Part shown: piece after piece, positions 9,672 through 18,761 of the stretch
Layout: every line of letters begins with the position of its first letter
Numbering within the stretch: the first letter of the stretch is position 1
NCBI GenBank assembly: GCA_947074275.1
Contig: CAMTPA010000029.1
Location: 1 to 36,270, forward strand
Length of the DNA: 36,270 nt
Direction: 5' to 3'
Source: an uncultured Bacteroides sp.
Lineage (GTDB): Bacteria > Bacteroidota > Bacteroidia > Bacteroidales > Bacteroidaceae
Notes under the pieces: generated by a model
Seen by the model: only the letters and a program-made list of their open reading frames with translations
Told to the model about the DNA's origin: nothing
Database searches by the model: none
Position numbers and translations under genes: made by a program

Positions 9672-10451
9672 ATGAAACTGAATCTGAAAAACCCGATTGT
9701 CTTTTTCGATCTTGAAACCACAGGTACCAATATAAATGCCGACAGAATAGTAGAAATTTGCTATCTGAAAGTGTACCCTAACGGGAATGAAGAAAGTAAG
9801 ACTTTGCGTATCAATCCAGAGATGCACATTCCCGAATCGTCATCAGCCATTCACGGGATTTACGATGCCGATGTAGTGGATTGCCCTGTTTTTAAAGAGG
9901 TAGCAAAAAATATAGCCAACGACATAGAAGGGTGTGATATAGCTGGGTTCAACTCCAACCGCTTTGATGTGCCCGTGTTGGTAGAGGAGTTCCTTCGCGC
10001 GGGAGTGGATATTGATATAAGTAAACGTAAGTTTGTCGATGTGCAAGTTATTTTTCATAAGATGGAACAGCGTACACTTTCGGCTGCATATAAGTTTTAT
10101 TGTGAAAAAAGCTTAGAAGATGCTCATACTGCCGAGGCTGATACAAGAGCTACTTACGAAGTGCTAAAAGCTCAGTTGGAGCGTTATCCTGATTTGCTAA
10201 ATGATGTGGCATTTTTGGCCGATTATTCGAGCTTCAATAAGAATGTGGACTTTGCTGGACGAATGGTTTACAATGACAATGGCATTGAATTGTTTAACTT
10301 TGGAAAATACAAAGGGCAAATTGTGTCGGAAGTACTTAAAAGAGATCCGGGTTATTATGGCTGGATAATGAGTAGTGACTTTACCCTCAATACCAAAGCA
10401 ATGCTGACTAAGATTCGATTGCGCGAGATGAGCGGTATGATAACAAAATAG
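9672..10451 (+). CDS. DnaQ-like DEDDh 3'-5' exonuclease with DUF3820 tail
   Basis: A 259-residue protein. Residues 8-170 form an epsilon-type exonuclease domain with all DEDDh residues: Asp13 and Glu15 (FFDLETTG), Asp99 (NSNRFD), His152 and Asp157 (AHTAEADTRATY). After a linker, residues about 205-255 ('LFNFGKYKGQIVSEVLKRDPGYYGWIM' pieces) match the small DUF3820 domain often fused to such nucleases. It degrades DNA or RNA 3' ends in a metal-dependent way and may serve as proofreading or repair exonuclease; as polC-type polymerases are absent it could be the replicative epsilon, but that is unproven. It lies between dnaN and coaBC on the same strand. Confidence 0.9.
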   Translation: MKLNLKNPIVFFDLETTGTNINADRIVEICYLKVYPNGNEESKTLRINPEMHIPESSSAIHGIYDADVVDCPVFKEVAKNIANDIEGCDIAGFNSNRFDVPVLVEEFLRAGVDIDISKRKFVDVQVIFHKMEQRTLSAAYKFYCEKSLEDAHTAEADTRATYEVLKAQLERYPDLLNDVAFLADYSSFNKNVDFAGRMVYNDNGIELFNFGKYKGQIVSEVLKRDPGYYGWIMSSDFTLNTKAMLTKIRLREMSGMITK

Positions 10452-10485
10452 GTTGAATGACCAAGATTTTTTGTGATAGAGTTTT

Positions 10486-11682
10486 ATGTTGAAAGGAAAA
10501 AAAATAATATTGGGTATCACGGGTAGTATAGCTGCCTATAAATCTTGTTATATTATTCGTGGATTGATAAAACAAGGTGCCGAGGTGCAGGTGGTGATAA
10601 CGCCTGCTGGAAAAGAGTTTATAACTCCTATTACTCTTTCGGCACTTACCAGTAAGCCTGTGATTAGTGAGTTTTTTGCTCAGCGTGATGGCACTTGGAA
10701 TAGTCACGTGGATTTAGGATTGTGGGCAGATGCTGTTCTTGTAGCTCCAGCTACTGCTTCTACCATTGGTAAAATGGCTCAAGGCATTGCCGATAATATG
10801 CTGATTACTACTTATCTATCGGCCAAGGCACCAGTTTTCGTTGCGCCTGCTATGGATTTAGATATGTATGCGCACCCTTCAACTCAACGAAACTTAGATA
10901 TTCTACGTTCGTATGGTAACCATATTATCGAGCCGGGCACAGGCTTTCTTGCAAGCCATTTGGTAGGCAAAGGACGAATGGAGGAGCCTGAAGAGATTAT
11001 TCGTGTGCTCGATGAGTATTTTGCTCAAAAAGGAGATCTTGTAGGAAGAAAAATAATGATAACGGCTGGACCTACTTATGAAAAGATTGATCCAGTACGT
11101 TTTATCGGCAATTATTCGTCGGGGAAAATGGGGTTTGCTTTGGCTGAGGAATGTGCTTCGAGAGGGGCAGAGGTGATACTGATTGCAGGCCCTGTGCAGC
11201 TTAAAACTCATCATAGCCATATACGACGGATTGATGTGGAGGCGGCAGCCGAGATGATGACAGCTGCAATAGAAAACTTTAAGGATGTTGATGCCGCTAT
11301 TCTTTGTGCAGCAGTAGCCGATTTCACGCCTATTATAAAAGCAGAACAGAAGATAAAGCGTGAAAAGGATGATTTATCACTTTGTTTGCAGCCAACACAA
11401 GACATTGCGGCTCATCTGGGAAAGATTAAAACGAGTGCTCAAACTTTGGTGGGATTTGCTTTGGAAACAACGAATGAGTACGCCAATGCACAATCGAAGT
11501 TGGAACGAAAGAATTTTGATTTCATCGTTCTGAACTCTTTGAACGATTGTGGAGCAGGTTTTCAATGTGATACAAACAAAATAAGTATCATTGATAAAAA
11601 AGAGCGTGTAGATTATCCACTGAAATCGAAAATAGAAGTTGCAAGTGATATAATTGATCGTTTAGTACAGCAATTGGTATGA
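10486..11682 (+). CDS. coaBC: Bifunctional phosphopantothenoylcysteine decarboxylase/synthetase
   Basis: A 398-residue CoaBC (Dfp) fusion that makes 4'-phosphopantetheine for coenzyme A. CoaC part (1 to about 180): 'LGITGSIAAYKSC', active-site His74 (WNSHVDL), 'VAPATASTIGKMAQGIADN' FMN-binding motif and 'APAMDLDMY'. CoaB part (about 187-398): 'ITAGPTYEKIDPVRFI', 'NYSSGKMG', 'AAVADFTP' and 'KIKRE' with the lysine used in the synthetase. In the flexible substrate flap, E. coli has Cys158; here the matching text is FLASHLVGKGRM with Ser157. I believe Bacteroidota CoaC proteins commonly have Ser there. Its TGA overlaps the next ATG (ATGA at 11679-11682), showing translational coupling. Confidence 0.96.
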   Translation: MLKGKKIILGITGSIAAYKSCYIIRGLIKQGAEVQVVITPAGKEFITPITLSALTSKPVISEFFAQRDGTWNSHVDLGLWADAVLVAPATASTIGKMAQGIADNMLITTYLSAKAPVFVAPAMDLDMYAHPSTQRNLDILRSYGNHIIEPGTGFLASHLVGKGRMEEPEEIIRVLDEYFAQKGDLVGRKIMITAGPTYEKIDPVRFIGNYSSGKMGFALAEECASRGAEVILIAGPVQLKTHHSHIRRIDVEAAAEMMTAAIENFKDVDAAILCAAVADFTPIIKAEQKIKREKDDLSLCLQPTQDIAAHLGKIKTSAQTLVGFALETTNEYANAQSKLERKNFDFIVLNSLNDCGAGFQCDTNKISIIDKKERVDYPLKSKIEVASDIIDRLVQQLV

Positions 11683-12587
11683 GAAAAATAGGTGTTTTCT
11701 TTATGGTTGTTTTGTTTGCACAAATGGCTTTTGGGCAAGAACTTGATTGTAGGGTCAATATCAATCATTCGCAAATACAAGGTAGTAGTGTGCAAGTATT
11801 TCAAACATTAGAGAACGCTCTTACTGAATTTATAAACAACCGTAAATGGACCTCTGCGCAATATGAAACCAATGAACGTATCCGTTGTTCATTCAATTTG
11901 ACAGTAAAGGGATACGATGAAGCAGAGGGTAGGTGGACGTGCGAACTAATAGCTCAGTCCACACGTCCTGTATTTCAATCGGGTTATCAATCGGTTGTTT
12001 TTAGCTTCAAAGATCCCGATGTTAATTTCAACTATCGAGAATATGATCAACTGGAACTACGCGATAATCAATTGGACAATAACTTGGTGGCAGTACTGGC
12101 ATATTATATCTACCTGATGATGGGATTGGATATGGATACAATGTCTCCATTGGGGGGAACGGACTTGCTTGTGTCTGCGCAGAATATCGTAAATTCGGCA
12201 CAGATGTTGAATGAGAAAGGTTGGAAAGCATTTGATGATAGCAGAAATCGATACGCACTTGTTTCCGATTACTTAGATGAAGGAATGCGACCATTGCGTG
12301 AATTAATGTACGATTATCATCGTAAAGGGTTGGATGAAATGGCTACTAATCCCACGCGTGGTAGAGTTGCAGTGACATCAGCATTGGAAAATCTGCAAGA
12401 AGCACGTGGAAATAAACCGATGTCTTCACTACCAGTTGTGTTTACCGAAATTAAACGCGACGAATTGATTAATATATATGGTGGAACATCGCCTTCATCG
12501 CAAAACGAAAGAGAAGCAGTGTATAAAATTGTTTCTGGGATAAATCCGTCGTTGAATACAGATTGGAATAAGATAAAATCAAAATAA
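11679..12587 (+). CDS. DUF4835 secreted protein
   Basis: A 302-residue protein with a signal peptide (MRKIGVFFMVVLFAQMAFGQ) and the DUF4835 pattern: 'LDCRVNINHSQIQGSS', 'VFQTLENALTEFINNRKW', 'ERIRCSFNLTV', 'VFSFKDPDVNFNYREYD', 'NLVAVLAYYIYLMMGLDMDT' and 'GWKAFDDSRNRY'. The family is almost confined to Bacteroidota and is nearly always found between coaBC and recN, as here; its job is unknown, probably in the envelope. It overlaps coaBC by 4 bases and ends 3 bases before recN, so the three are one transcription unit. Confidence 0.88.
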   Translation: MRKIGVFFMVVLFAQMAFGQELDCRVNINHSQIQGSSVQVFQTLENALTEFINNRKWTSAQYETNERIRCSFNLTVKGYDEAEGRWTCELIAQSTRPVFQSGYQSVVFSFKDPDVNFNYREYDQLELRDNQLDNNLVAVLAYYIYLMMGLDMDTMSPLGGTDLLVSAQNIVNSAQMLNEKGWKAFDDSRNRYALVSDYLDEGMRPLRELMYDYHRKGLDEMATNPTRGRVAVTSALENLQEARGNKPMSSLPVVFTEIKRDELINIYGGTSPSSQNEREAVYKIVSGINPSLNTDWNKIKSK

Positions 12588-12590
12588 CTT

Positions 12591-14258
12591 ATGCTAAGCT
12601 CATTATACATACAAAACTATGCGTTGATAGAAAAACTGGAGATAAACTTTGATAGAGGTTTTTCGGTTATAACAGGAGAGACCGGTGCAGGTAAGTCTAT
12701 TATATTAGGAGCTATTGGCTTGCTTCTTGGACAGCGTGCTGATGTGAAATCTATTAGAAAAGGTGCTAATAAATGTATTATAGAAGCTCGTTTCCAGATT
12801 GGTTCCTATGAAATGCACGACTTCTTTGAAGATAACCAACTGGAATTTGAGGAGGAGTGTATTTTGCGACGTGAAATCTATGCTTCTGGCAAGAGTAGGG
12901 CGTTTATTAACGATACTCCTGCATCGCTTGCACAAATGAAAGAATTAGGTGAACAGTTGGTCGATGTTCATTCGCAACATCAAAACCTATTGCTCAACAC
13001 AGAAGGATTCCAATTGAATGTGCTTGATATTTTGGCTCACAACGATGAGCTTTTAACACAATATCATTCTATCTTCAAGGATTGGAAAAAAATATCAGCC
13101 AATCTGGCGGAGTTGATTGCCGAAGCAGAAAAGAGTAAAGCTGATGAAGATTATATCCGTTTTCAATTAGAACAATTGAATGATGCAAATCTTTCGGAAG
13201 ATGAACAAGAAGCTTTGGAGCAGGAATCAGAAACACTCAATCATGCTGAAGAGATAAAAGCCGTATTATTTCGTATAGAACAACTTTTTATGGCTGATGA
13301 TAATGGCCTGTTGGCCGCGTTGAAAGAAGGTACGCAAATGCTTTCGAATCTGAAAAGAGTGTATCAGTCTGCCGATGAGCTTAATGAACGTATGTACAGT
13401 GCCTACATAGAATTAAAGGATATTGTAGATGAAATAGGCTTGAAAGGTGAAAGTGTTGAGTTCAATCCAATTCGTATGGAGGAAGTAAACGAACGGTTGA
13501 ACTTAATATACTCATTGCAACAAAAACATCGTGTACAAACTATCGTAGAGTTAATAACGTTAGAGCAAGAATACAGTGAGCGGTTAAACTCAATAACCTC
13601 TTATGATGAACGTATATCTGCCTTAACACAAAAAAAAGAAGAACAATTGTTATTGGTGAAAAGCCAAGCACAATTGCTAACGGAGAAACGTACAGCAATA
13701 GCCAAGAAGGTGGAGGCAGAAATGGCGAAACGCTTAATAGCACTTGGTATTCCTAATGTACGTTTCCAAGTAGAAATAGGATTGCGTAAAGAACTGGGAC
13801 TTCAAGGAGAGGATACTGTTTCGTTTCTATTTTCTGCTAATAAAAATGGGGCTTTGCAGAATATCTCTTCTGTGGCATCGGGTGGCGAAATTGCGCGTGT
13901 GATGTTATCAATCAAAGCGATGATTGCAGGTGCTGTAAAACTACCAACTATTGTGTTTGATGAAATAGACACAGGGGTATCGGGCGAAATAGCAGATAGA
14001 ATGGCTGATATAATGCAAGAAATGGGTAATCAAGAAAGGCAAGTGATTAGCATAACCCATTTGCCTCAAATAGCATCTCGTGGTCGTGCCCATTATAAAG
14101 TATATAAACAAGATAACGAAACTGAAACAATCAGCCACATTCGCTGTTTGACTATCGAAGAGCGAATTGAAGAGGTCGCTCATATGTTGAGTGGAGCAAT
14201 ATTAACTGACGCTGCACTTGAAAATGCTAAAACATTATTAGGTTTGGCTCGTAATTAA
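12591..14258 (+). CDS. recN: DNA repair protein RecN
   Basis: A 555-residue SMC-like ATPase of normal RecN length. It opens with 'MLSSLYIQNYALIEKLEI', Walker A GETGAGKS (about 28-35) and 'FINDTPASLAQMKELGEQLVDVHSQHQNLLL'-type text split over the conserved motif, has a central coiled-coil arm (about 160-370), and closes with the ABC signature 'SVASGGEIARVMLSIKAM' and Walker B 'TIVFDEIDTGVSGEIADRM', then 'ITHLPQIAS'. RecN tethers DNA during double-strand-break repair. No LexA-type site was recognised upstream; transcription seems to come from the coaBC operon. Confidence 0.97.
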   Translation: MLSSLYIQNYALIEKLEINFDRGFSVITGETGAGKSIILGAIGLLLGQRADVKSIRKGANKCIIEARFQIGSYEMHDFFEDNQLEFEEECILRREIYASGKSRAFINDTPASLAQMKELGEQLVDVHSQHQNLLLNTEGFQLNVLDILAHNDELLTQYHSIFKDWKKISANLAELIAEAEKSKADEDYIRFQLEQLNDANLSEDEQEALEQESETLNHAEEIKAVLFRIEQLFMADDNGLLAALKEGTQMLSNLKRVYQSADELNERMYSAYIELKDIVDEIGLKGESVEFNPIRMEEVNERLNLIYSLQQKHRVQTIVELITLEQEYSERLNSITSYDERISALTQKKEEQLLLVKSQAQLLTEKRTAIAKKVEAEMAKRLIALGIPNVRFQVEIGLRKELGLQGEDTVSFLFSANKNGALQNISSVASGGEIARVMLSIKAMIAGAVKLPTIVFDEIDTGVSGEIADRMADIMQEMGNQERQVISITHLPQIASRGRAHYKVYKQDNETETISHIRCLTIEERIEEVAHMLSGAILTDAALENAKTLLGLARN

Positions 14259-14278
14259 CAGATAATAAATTGAAAGAT

Positions 14279-15016
14279 ATGGATAAAAATGAAATGATAT
14301 TTGGTGTTCGCGCAGTAATAGAAGCGATACAAGCTGGCAAAGAAATAGATAAAATTTTGGTGAAAAAGGATATTCAAAGCGATTTGTCTAAAGAGTTGTT
14401 TGCGGCATTAAAAGGTACTTTGATACCTGTACAGCGTGTTCCTGTAGAGCGCATCAATCGTATCACGCGTAAAAATCATCAAGGGGTAGTTGCATTTGTT
14501 TCTTCTATTTCTTATCAAAAAGTAGAGCACTTGGTGCCTTTTTTGTTCGAAGAAGGAAAAAATCCATTGTTTGTGATGCTTGATGGAATTACTGATGTAC
14601 GCAATTTTGGCGCAATAGCTCGTACGTGTGAATGTGCCGGAGTGGATGCTGTTATTATTCCAGCTAAAGGCAGTGTTACGGTAAATGCAGATGCTATGAA
14701 AACTTCAGCAGGAGCTTTACATACATTGCCTGTATGCAAGGAGCAGAGTTTGAAAAATACAGTGCAATATCTTAAAGACAGTGGTTTCCGAATTGTCGCT
14801 GCAACTGAAAAAGGAGACTACGATTATACGAAAGCTGACTATACAAGTCCCACTTGCATTATTATGGGAGCAGAAGATACGGGAGTGTCATATGAAAACT
14901 TGGCTCTTTGCGATGAATGGGTGAAAATACCGATTCTTGGCAGCATTGAATCGCTCAACGTGTCGGTCGCTGCTGGTATCTTAATGTATGAAGCTGTAAA
15001 ACAAAGAACTGTTTAA
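14279..15016 (+). CDS. rlmB: 23S rRNA 2'-O-methyltransferase RlmB (SpoU/TrmH)
   Basis: From the ATG at 14279 the protein has 245 residues; a TTG 9 bases upstream (14270) is a poorer start. It has an N-terminal substrate-binding domain (MIFGVRAVIEAI, then 'VPVERINRITRKNHQGVVAFVSS') and a C-terminal SPOUT knot with the three family motifs: 'DGITDVRNFGAIARTCECAG', 'IIMGAEDTGVSYENL' and 'IPILGSIESLNVSVAAGILM'. Members methylate a guanosine ribose in 23S rRNA (G2251 in E. coli) using S-adenosylmethionine; some relatives act on tRNA. It starts 20 bases after recN and continues the operon. Confidence 0.93.
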   Translation: MDKNEMIFGVRAVIEAIQAGKEIDKILVKKDIQSDLSKELFAALKGTLIPVQRVPVERINRITRKNHQGVVAFVSSISYQKVEHLVPFLFEEGKNPLFVMLDGITDVRNFGAIARTCECAGVDAVIIPAKGSVTVNADAMKTSAGALHTLPVCKEQSLKNTVQYLKDSGFRIVAATEKGDYDYTKADYTSPTCIIMGAEDTGVSYENLALCDEWVKIPILGSIESLNVSVAAGILMYEAVKQRTV

Positions 15017-15038
15017 TACAAACACATATTAATAAACC

Positions 15039-16739
15039 ATGAAGAAAATACTATTTGTACTATTTACTTGTATCGTAACTCAAGTGGCGATGGCTCAATC
15101 ACCCAAATGGGTAGAAAAAGCTAAACGAGCTGTTTTCTCTATTATAACTTACGATGGAGATGATAAAATACTGAATACAGGAAACGGTTTTTTTGTGACT
15201 GAAAATGGAATTGCATTGTCTGATTATTCTATATTTAAAAATGCTCAGCGTGCTGTTATAGTCAATTGTGATGGCAAACAAATGAATGTAGAGTCTATAT
15301 TGGGTGCAAATGAAATGTATGATGTGATAAAATTTCAGGTGGCGATTACAGAAAAGAAAGTGCAAAACTTGACAATTGCTTCTATTGGTCCAGAAATAGG
15401 CGCAGAGGTTTATTTACTACCTTATTCTACACAAAAGGATAAATCGTGTACGCAAGGTAAAGTTAAGGAACTTTCTAAGATTGGTGAGAAGTATAACTAC
15501 TATACAATAGACTTGATGCTTAAAGATAAAATGGTGAGTTGCCCTATAACTACTGCCGATGGAGCGGTTTTGGGAATCGCTCAGAAAGCAACAGGCAAGG
15601 ATACTACTGACATTTGTTATGCAGCAGGTGCAGCCTTCGCAATGTCTCAAACCATTAGTGGATTGTCTTTAAACGATCGTTCACTACAAAACTTGGGTAT
15701 TAAAATGGGATTACCCGATACGGAAGAGCAGGCTCTTATTTTTCTATTCCTTGCTTCATCGCAATTATCTCCCGAAGCTTATATTATTCTATTGAATGAT
15801 TTTATAAAACAATATCCCAATAGTCCTGAAGGTTATATGCGAAGAGCTGCTGCGTTGACTTACAACAATGCTGATGAAGCTTCATTTCAAAAGTCAGCAA
15901 ATGATTTTAATCAAGCTCTGAAAGTAGCTACACAGAAGGATGAGGTATATTATAGTCTGGCAAAACATATATATAGTTATCAATTGAGTCAACCTGAAGA
16001 AACATTGAACGGTTGGACTTATGACAAAGCTTTGGAAAATACTTATAGTGCTTTGGCTGTCGACTCACTGCCTATTTATATGCAACTTGTTGGAGATATT
16101 ATGTTTGCCAAAAGGGCTTATCCAGAGGCTTATGTTTGGTATGATAAAGTCAATAAATCGAATTTAGTTTCGTCTGCTACCTATTTCAATGCTGCTAAAA
16201 CCAAAGAGTTTATGGGAGCGGAACCGAAAGAAGTTATTGCTTTATTGGATAGCTGTATTGCTATTTCTCCACAGCCAATGACTGTTGTAAATGCACCCTA
16301 TTTGTTAGAACGTGCTCAAATGTATATGAACGATGAGCAATATCGTGCAGCAATGGTAGATTATGATGCTTATTATGAAATAGTAAATGGGCAAGTGAAT
16401 GATTTGTTCTATTATTATCGTGAACAAGCGGCTTTCAAAGCGCGTCAATATCAGCGTGCTTTAGATGATATTGCTAAAGCCATTGAATTGAATCCAGCTG
16501 AATTGACTTATCAAGCAGAGCAAGCAGTGGTAAATATGCGCGTAGGACGATTGGAACAAGCTATTGATGTATTAAAGAAAATATCGCAGCAAGACCCTGA
16601 TTATGCAGAAGCATACCGGTTGTTGGGAATTTGCCAAATACAGCAGAAAAACAAGGAGGCTGCTTGTGCAAACTTTCAAAAAGCGAAAGAGTTGGGGGAT
16701 ACTAATGTTGACGAGCTGATTCAGAAACATTGTAAGTAG
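15039..16739 (+). CDS. Secreted trypsin-like pseudoprotease with TPR repeats
   Basis: A 566-residue exported protein (signal MKKILFVLFTCIVTQVAMAQ). Residues about 22-215 look like a DegP/trypsin-type beta-barrel protease, with 'AVFSIITYDGDDKILNTGNGFFVTE'-type text split as the usual strand pattern. The triad is not intact: the His position is Ser64 (GIALSDYSIF), Asp95 remains (YDVIKF), and the Ser position is Val166 (MVSCPITTADGAVLGI). Residues about 230-560 are TPR repeats ('AYPEAYVWYDKV', 'QYQRALDDIAKAIELNP', 'PDYAEAYRLLGICQIQQKNKE' pieces). I believe this triad loss is shared by Bacteroides relatives, so the protein is probably a scaffold. It ends the dnaN-to-here block, followed by a strong terminator. 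Confidence 0.78.
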   Translation: MKKILFVLFTCIVTQVAMAQSPKWVEKAKRAVFSIITYDGDDKILNTGNGFFVTENGIALSDYSIFKNAQRAVIVNCDGKQMNVESILGANEMYDVIKFQVAITEKKVQNLTIASIGPEIGAEVYLLPYSTQKDKSCTQGKVKELSKIGEKYNYYTIDLMLKDKMVSCPITTADGAVLGIAQKATGKDTTDICYAAGAAFAMSQTISGLSLNDRSLQNLGIKMGLPDTEEQALIFLFLASSQLSPEAYIILLNDFIKQYPNSPEGYMRRAAALTYNNADEASFQKSANDFNQALKVATQKDEVYYSLAKHIYSYQLSQPEETLNGWTYDKALENTYSALAVDSLPIYMQLVGDIMFAKRAYPEAYVWYDKVNKSNLVSSATYFNAAKTKEFMGAEPKEVIALLDSCIAISPQPMTVVNAPYLLERAQMYMNDEQYRAAMVDYDAYYEIVNGQVNDLFYYYREQAAFKARQYQRALDDIAKAIELNPAELTYQAEQAVVNMRVGRLEQAIDVLKKISQQDPDYAEAYRLLGICQIQQKNKEAACANFQKAKELGDTNVDELIQKHCK

Positions 16740-16749
16740 TAGATAAATG

Positions 16750-16789
16750 AAAATCCCCTGTAAGTGTCTGAATCTTACAGGGGATTTTT
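16750..16789 (+). terminator. Strong terminator closing the recN-rlmB block
   Basis: A perfect 15-base stem AAAATCCCCTGTAAG / CTTACAGGGGATTTT (16750-16764 and 16774-16788) with a 9-base loop and a T run, 11 bases after the stop. The A run on the left makes it usable on both strands. Confidence 0.9.
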
Positions 16790-16999
16790 AGAGATGCACA
16801 TTAATTCTCTCTCATCTCTCGTTTAGTTAAGTTTAGGTTGTTTTTCTTATCAAGTTATGTCTGTATTCTCTATTTCTGTATTCTTATATTCTATAAATGC
16901 AAAGAATAGAATAATACTGCATCAATTTTGAAAAAAAGAGCTGAAATTAAAAAAACAGTGCAAACTGTTTATGATTATAAAACCAATTAAAAAAAGACA
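16790..16999 (+). promoter_or_regulatory. Upstream region of ridA with small repeats
   Basis: AT-rich spacer. It holds two copies of CTGTATTCT (starting 16861 and 16876), a short inverted repeat AAACAGT-GCAA-ACTGTTT (16953-16970) just upstream of the ridA start, and a -7-like CAATTTTG (16923-16930, one mismatch). Nothing else recognisable. Confidence 0.3.
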
Positions 17000-17374
17000 A
17001 TGAAGAAAGTAATTTGTAGTGAAAAGGCACCAGGTGCAATCGGTCCTTACAGCCAAGCAATAGAAGCTAATGGTATGGTGTTTGTTTCGGGACAATTGCC
17101 TATTGATGCTTCGACAGGTGAAATGCCTGATGGCATCGAATCGCAAGCACGCCAATCGCTCGAAAATATGAAGCACATCTTGGAAGAAGCTGGTTTATCG
17201 ATGGCCAATGTTGTAAAAACCACTGTTTTCTTACAAGATATGTCGCTTTTTGCAGGAATGAACAGTGTTTATGCTACCTATTTTGATGGAGCATTTCCAG
17301 CGCGTTCTGCGTTTGCTGTAAAGGCTTTGCCCAAAGATGCTTTAGTCGAAATTGAATGTATTGCTGTCCGATAA
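17000..17374 (+). CDS. ridA: RidA family reactive imine/enamine deaminase
   Basis: A 124-residue protein of standard RidA (YjgF/YER057c/UK114) length. Motifs: 'APGAIGPYSQAI' (10-21), 'FVSGQLPIDASTGEMP' (28-43), 'TTVFLQDMSLFAGMN' and the active-site arginine in 'FPARSAFAVKALPKDALVEIE' split near residue 100, with the conserved Glu near the end. RidA hydrolyses reactive 2-aminoacrylate and similar imines released by PLP enzymes, protecting the cell. Its last 33 bases overlap the antisense folC gene. Confidence 0.95.
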   Translation: MKKVICSEKAPGAIGPYSQAIEANGMVFVSGQLPIDASTGEMPDGIESQARQSLENMKHILEEAGLSMANVVKTTVFLQDMSLFAGMNSVYATYFDGAFPARSAFAVKALPKDALVEIECIAVR

Positions 17375-18640
17375 TAAATCGGCTACAATAAAAGTGCTGC
17401 CTCCTACGAAGATCGTATCTTCTGGGAGGCATTCTTTTTTTACGGCGTTCATAGCTTCTGTTACCGTAGCAAAGCTACTGCCTTTGAGTCCTTTGTTTAA
17501 GGCTTTATGCATCAATTCATTTTCGTTTAAAGCTCTGCTGATAGATGCTTTTGTGAAATAATAGATAGCATCTTTTGGTAGTAAATCGAGAACACTGTCT
17601 ATATCCTTATCGTTCACCATTCCAATAACAAAATGAAGCGTGGTATAATTTAAGTTGGCCAATTGCTGTACAATGTATTCAATGCCACCTTTGTTGTGTC
17701 CCGTGTCGCAGATTAGAAGGGGAGATGACGATAGCTTTTGCCAACGTCCCATTAGCCCTGTCAATTTGCATACCGACTCAAACCCTGTTTTTATAGCCTG
17801 TGTGTCAATTGAAAACCCACATTCTTTTAATACTTCAATAGCGTGAAGAATTGTATTTGCATTTTTAATTTGGCACAAGCCAGCCAACTCTCCTTTTATT
17901 TCTCCGTACTTTTTTGTTTCAAAGAACCACGATTTTTTTTTAGAATCACACGATTTAAGATGAGAGCTATCTTCTGCAAATACAATGGAAGCCCCCTTTT
18001 TTTTGGCTATTTCCTTAAATATAGGTTTGGTTTCAATATTATTTTCACCAATTATTACAGGCACATTGGACTTTATAATTCCAGCTTTTTCGATGGCTAT
18101 TTGTGCAAGTGAGTTGCCTAAAAACTGGGTGTGGTCTAAACTAATGTTGGTGATGATGGAGAGAACTGGGTTTATGATATTTGTACAATCCAATCTGCCG
18201 CCTAACCCTACCTCTATAATAGCTATATCCACTTTTTCGTCGGCAAAGTATCGAAATGCTATAGCGGTAGTTAACTCAAAAAAAGAGGGGGATAGAGACT
18301 CGAAAAAACTTTTGTGTTGCTCAACAAACTCTATAACATACTCTTCCGAAATCATTTTGCCATTGATGCGGATTCGCTCTCTAAAATCGATAAGATGTGG
18401 TGATGTGTAAAGTCCTACACGATAGCCAGCCGACTGTAAAATAGCGGCGATGGTGTGCGAACAAGATCCCTTGCCATTTGTGCCACCAATGTGTATAGTT
18501 TTATATGCGCAGTGTGGATGACCAAAATAATTATCCAAGGTGTGAGTATTTTCCAATCCTTCTTTATAAGCTTTGCTTCCTACTTGTTGAAACATCGGCG
18601 CACTTTCGTATAGATAGTTTATTGTCTCTTGATAATTCAT
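17342..18640 (-). CDS. folC: Folylpolyglutamate/dihydrofolate synthase
   Basis: A 432-residue Mur-ligase-family enzyme that adds glutamate to folates (and, in bifunctional forms, makes dihydrofolate from dihydropteroate). Visible motifs: P-loop 'IGGTNGKGS' (51-59), 'YTSPHLIDFRERIRING' (78-94), 'VGLGGRLDCTNII', 'SLDHTQFLG', and in the C-terminal domain 'GRWQKL', 'DTGHNKGGI' and the final 'FVGGSTFIVADLL'. Length is normal. The last 11 codons run into the convergent ridA gene. It is divergent from phoH with a 121-base spacer. Confidence 0.95.
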   Translation of the reverse strand: MNYQETINYLYESAPMFQQVGSKAYKEGLENTHTLDNYFGHPHCAYKTIHIGGTNGKGSCSHTIAAILQSAGYRVGLYTSPHLIDFRERIRINGKMISEEYVIEFVEQHKSFFESLSPSFFELTTAIAFRYFADEKVDIAIIEVGLGGRLDCTNIINPVLSIITNISLDHTQFLGNSLAQIAIEKAGIIKSNVPVIIGENNIETKPIFKEIAKKKGASIVFAEDSSHLKSCDSKKKSWFFETKKYGEIKGELAGLCQIKNANTILHAIEVLKECGFSIDTQAIKTGFESVCKLTGLMGRWQKLSSSPLLICDTGHNKGGIEYIVQQLANLNYTTLHFVIGMVNDKDIDSVLDLLPKDAIYYFTKASISRALNENELMHKALNKGLKGSSFATVTEAMNAVKKECLPEDTIFVGGSTFIVADLLSDSNTFNFD

Positions 18641-18761
18641 TTTGGCATATTTAACAAGGAATATTGAATATATATCCTTTTTGTTTGTTAATTTAGTATA
18701 TCAGTTCTCGTTGTAGCTGTGAGCTATCAATGAAATTGCAAATATCAACATTAAATCTAAG

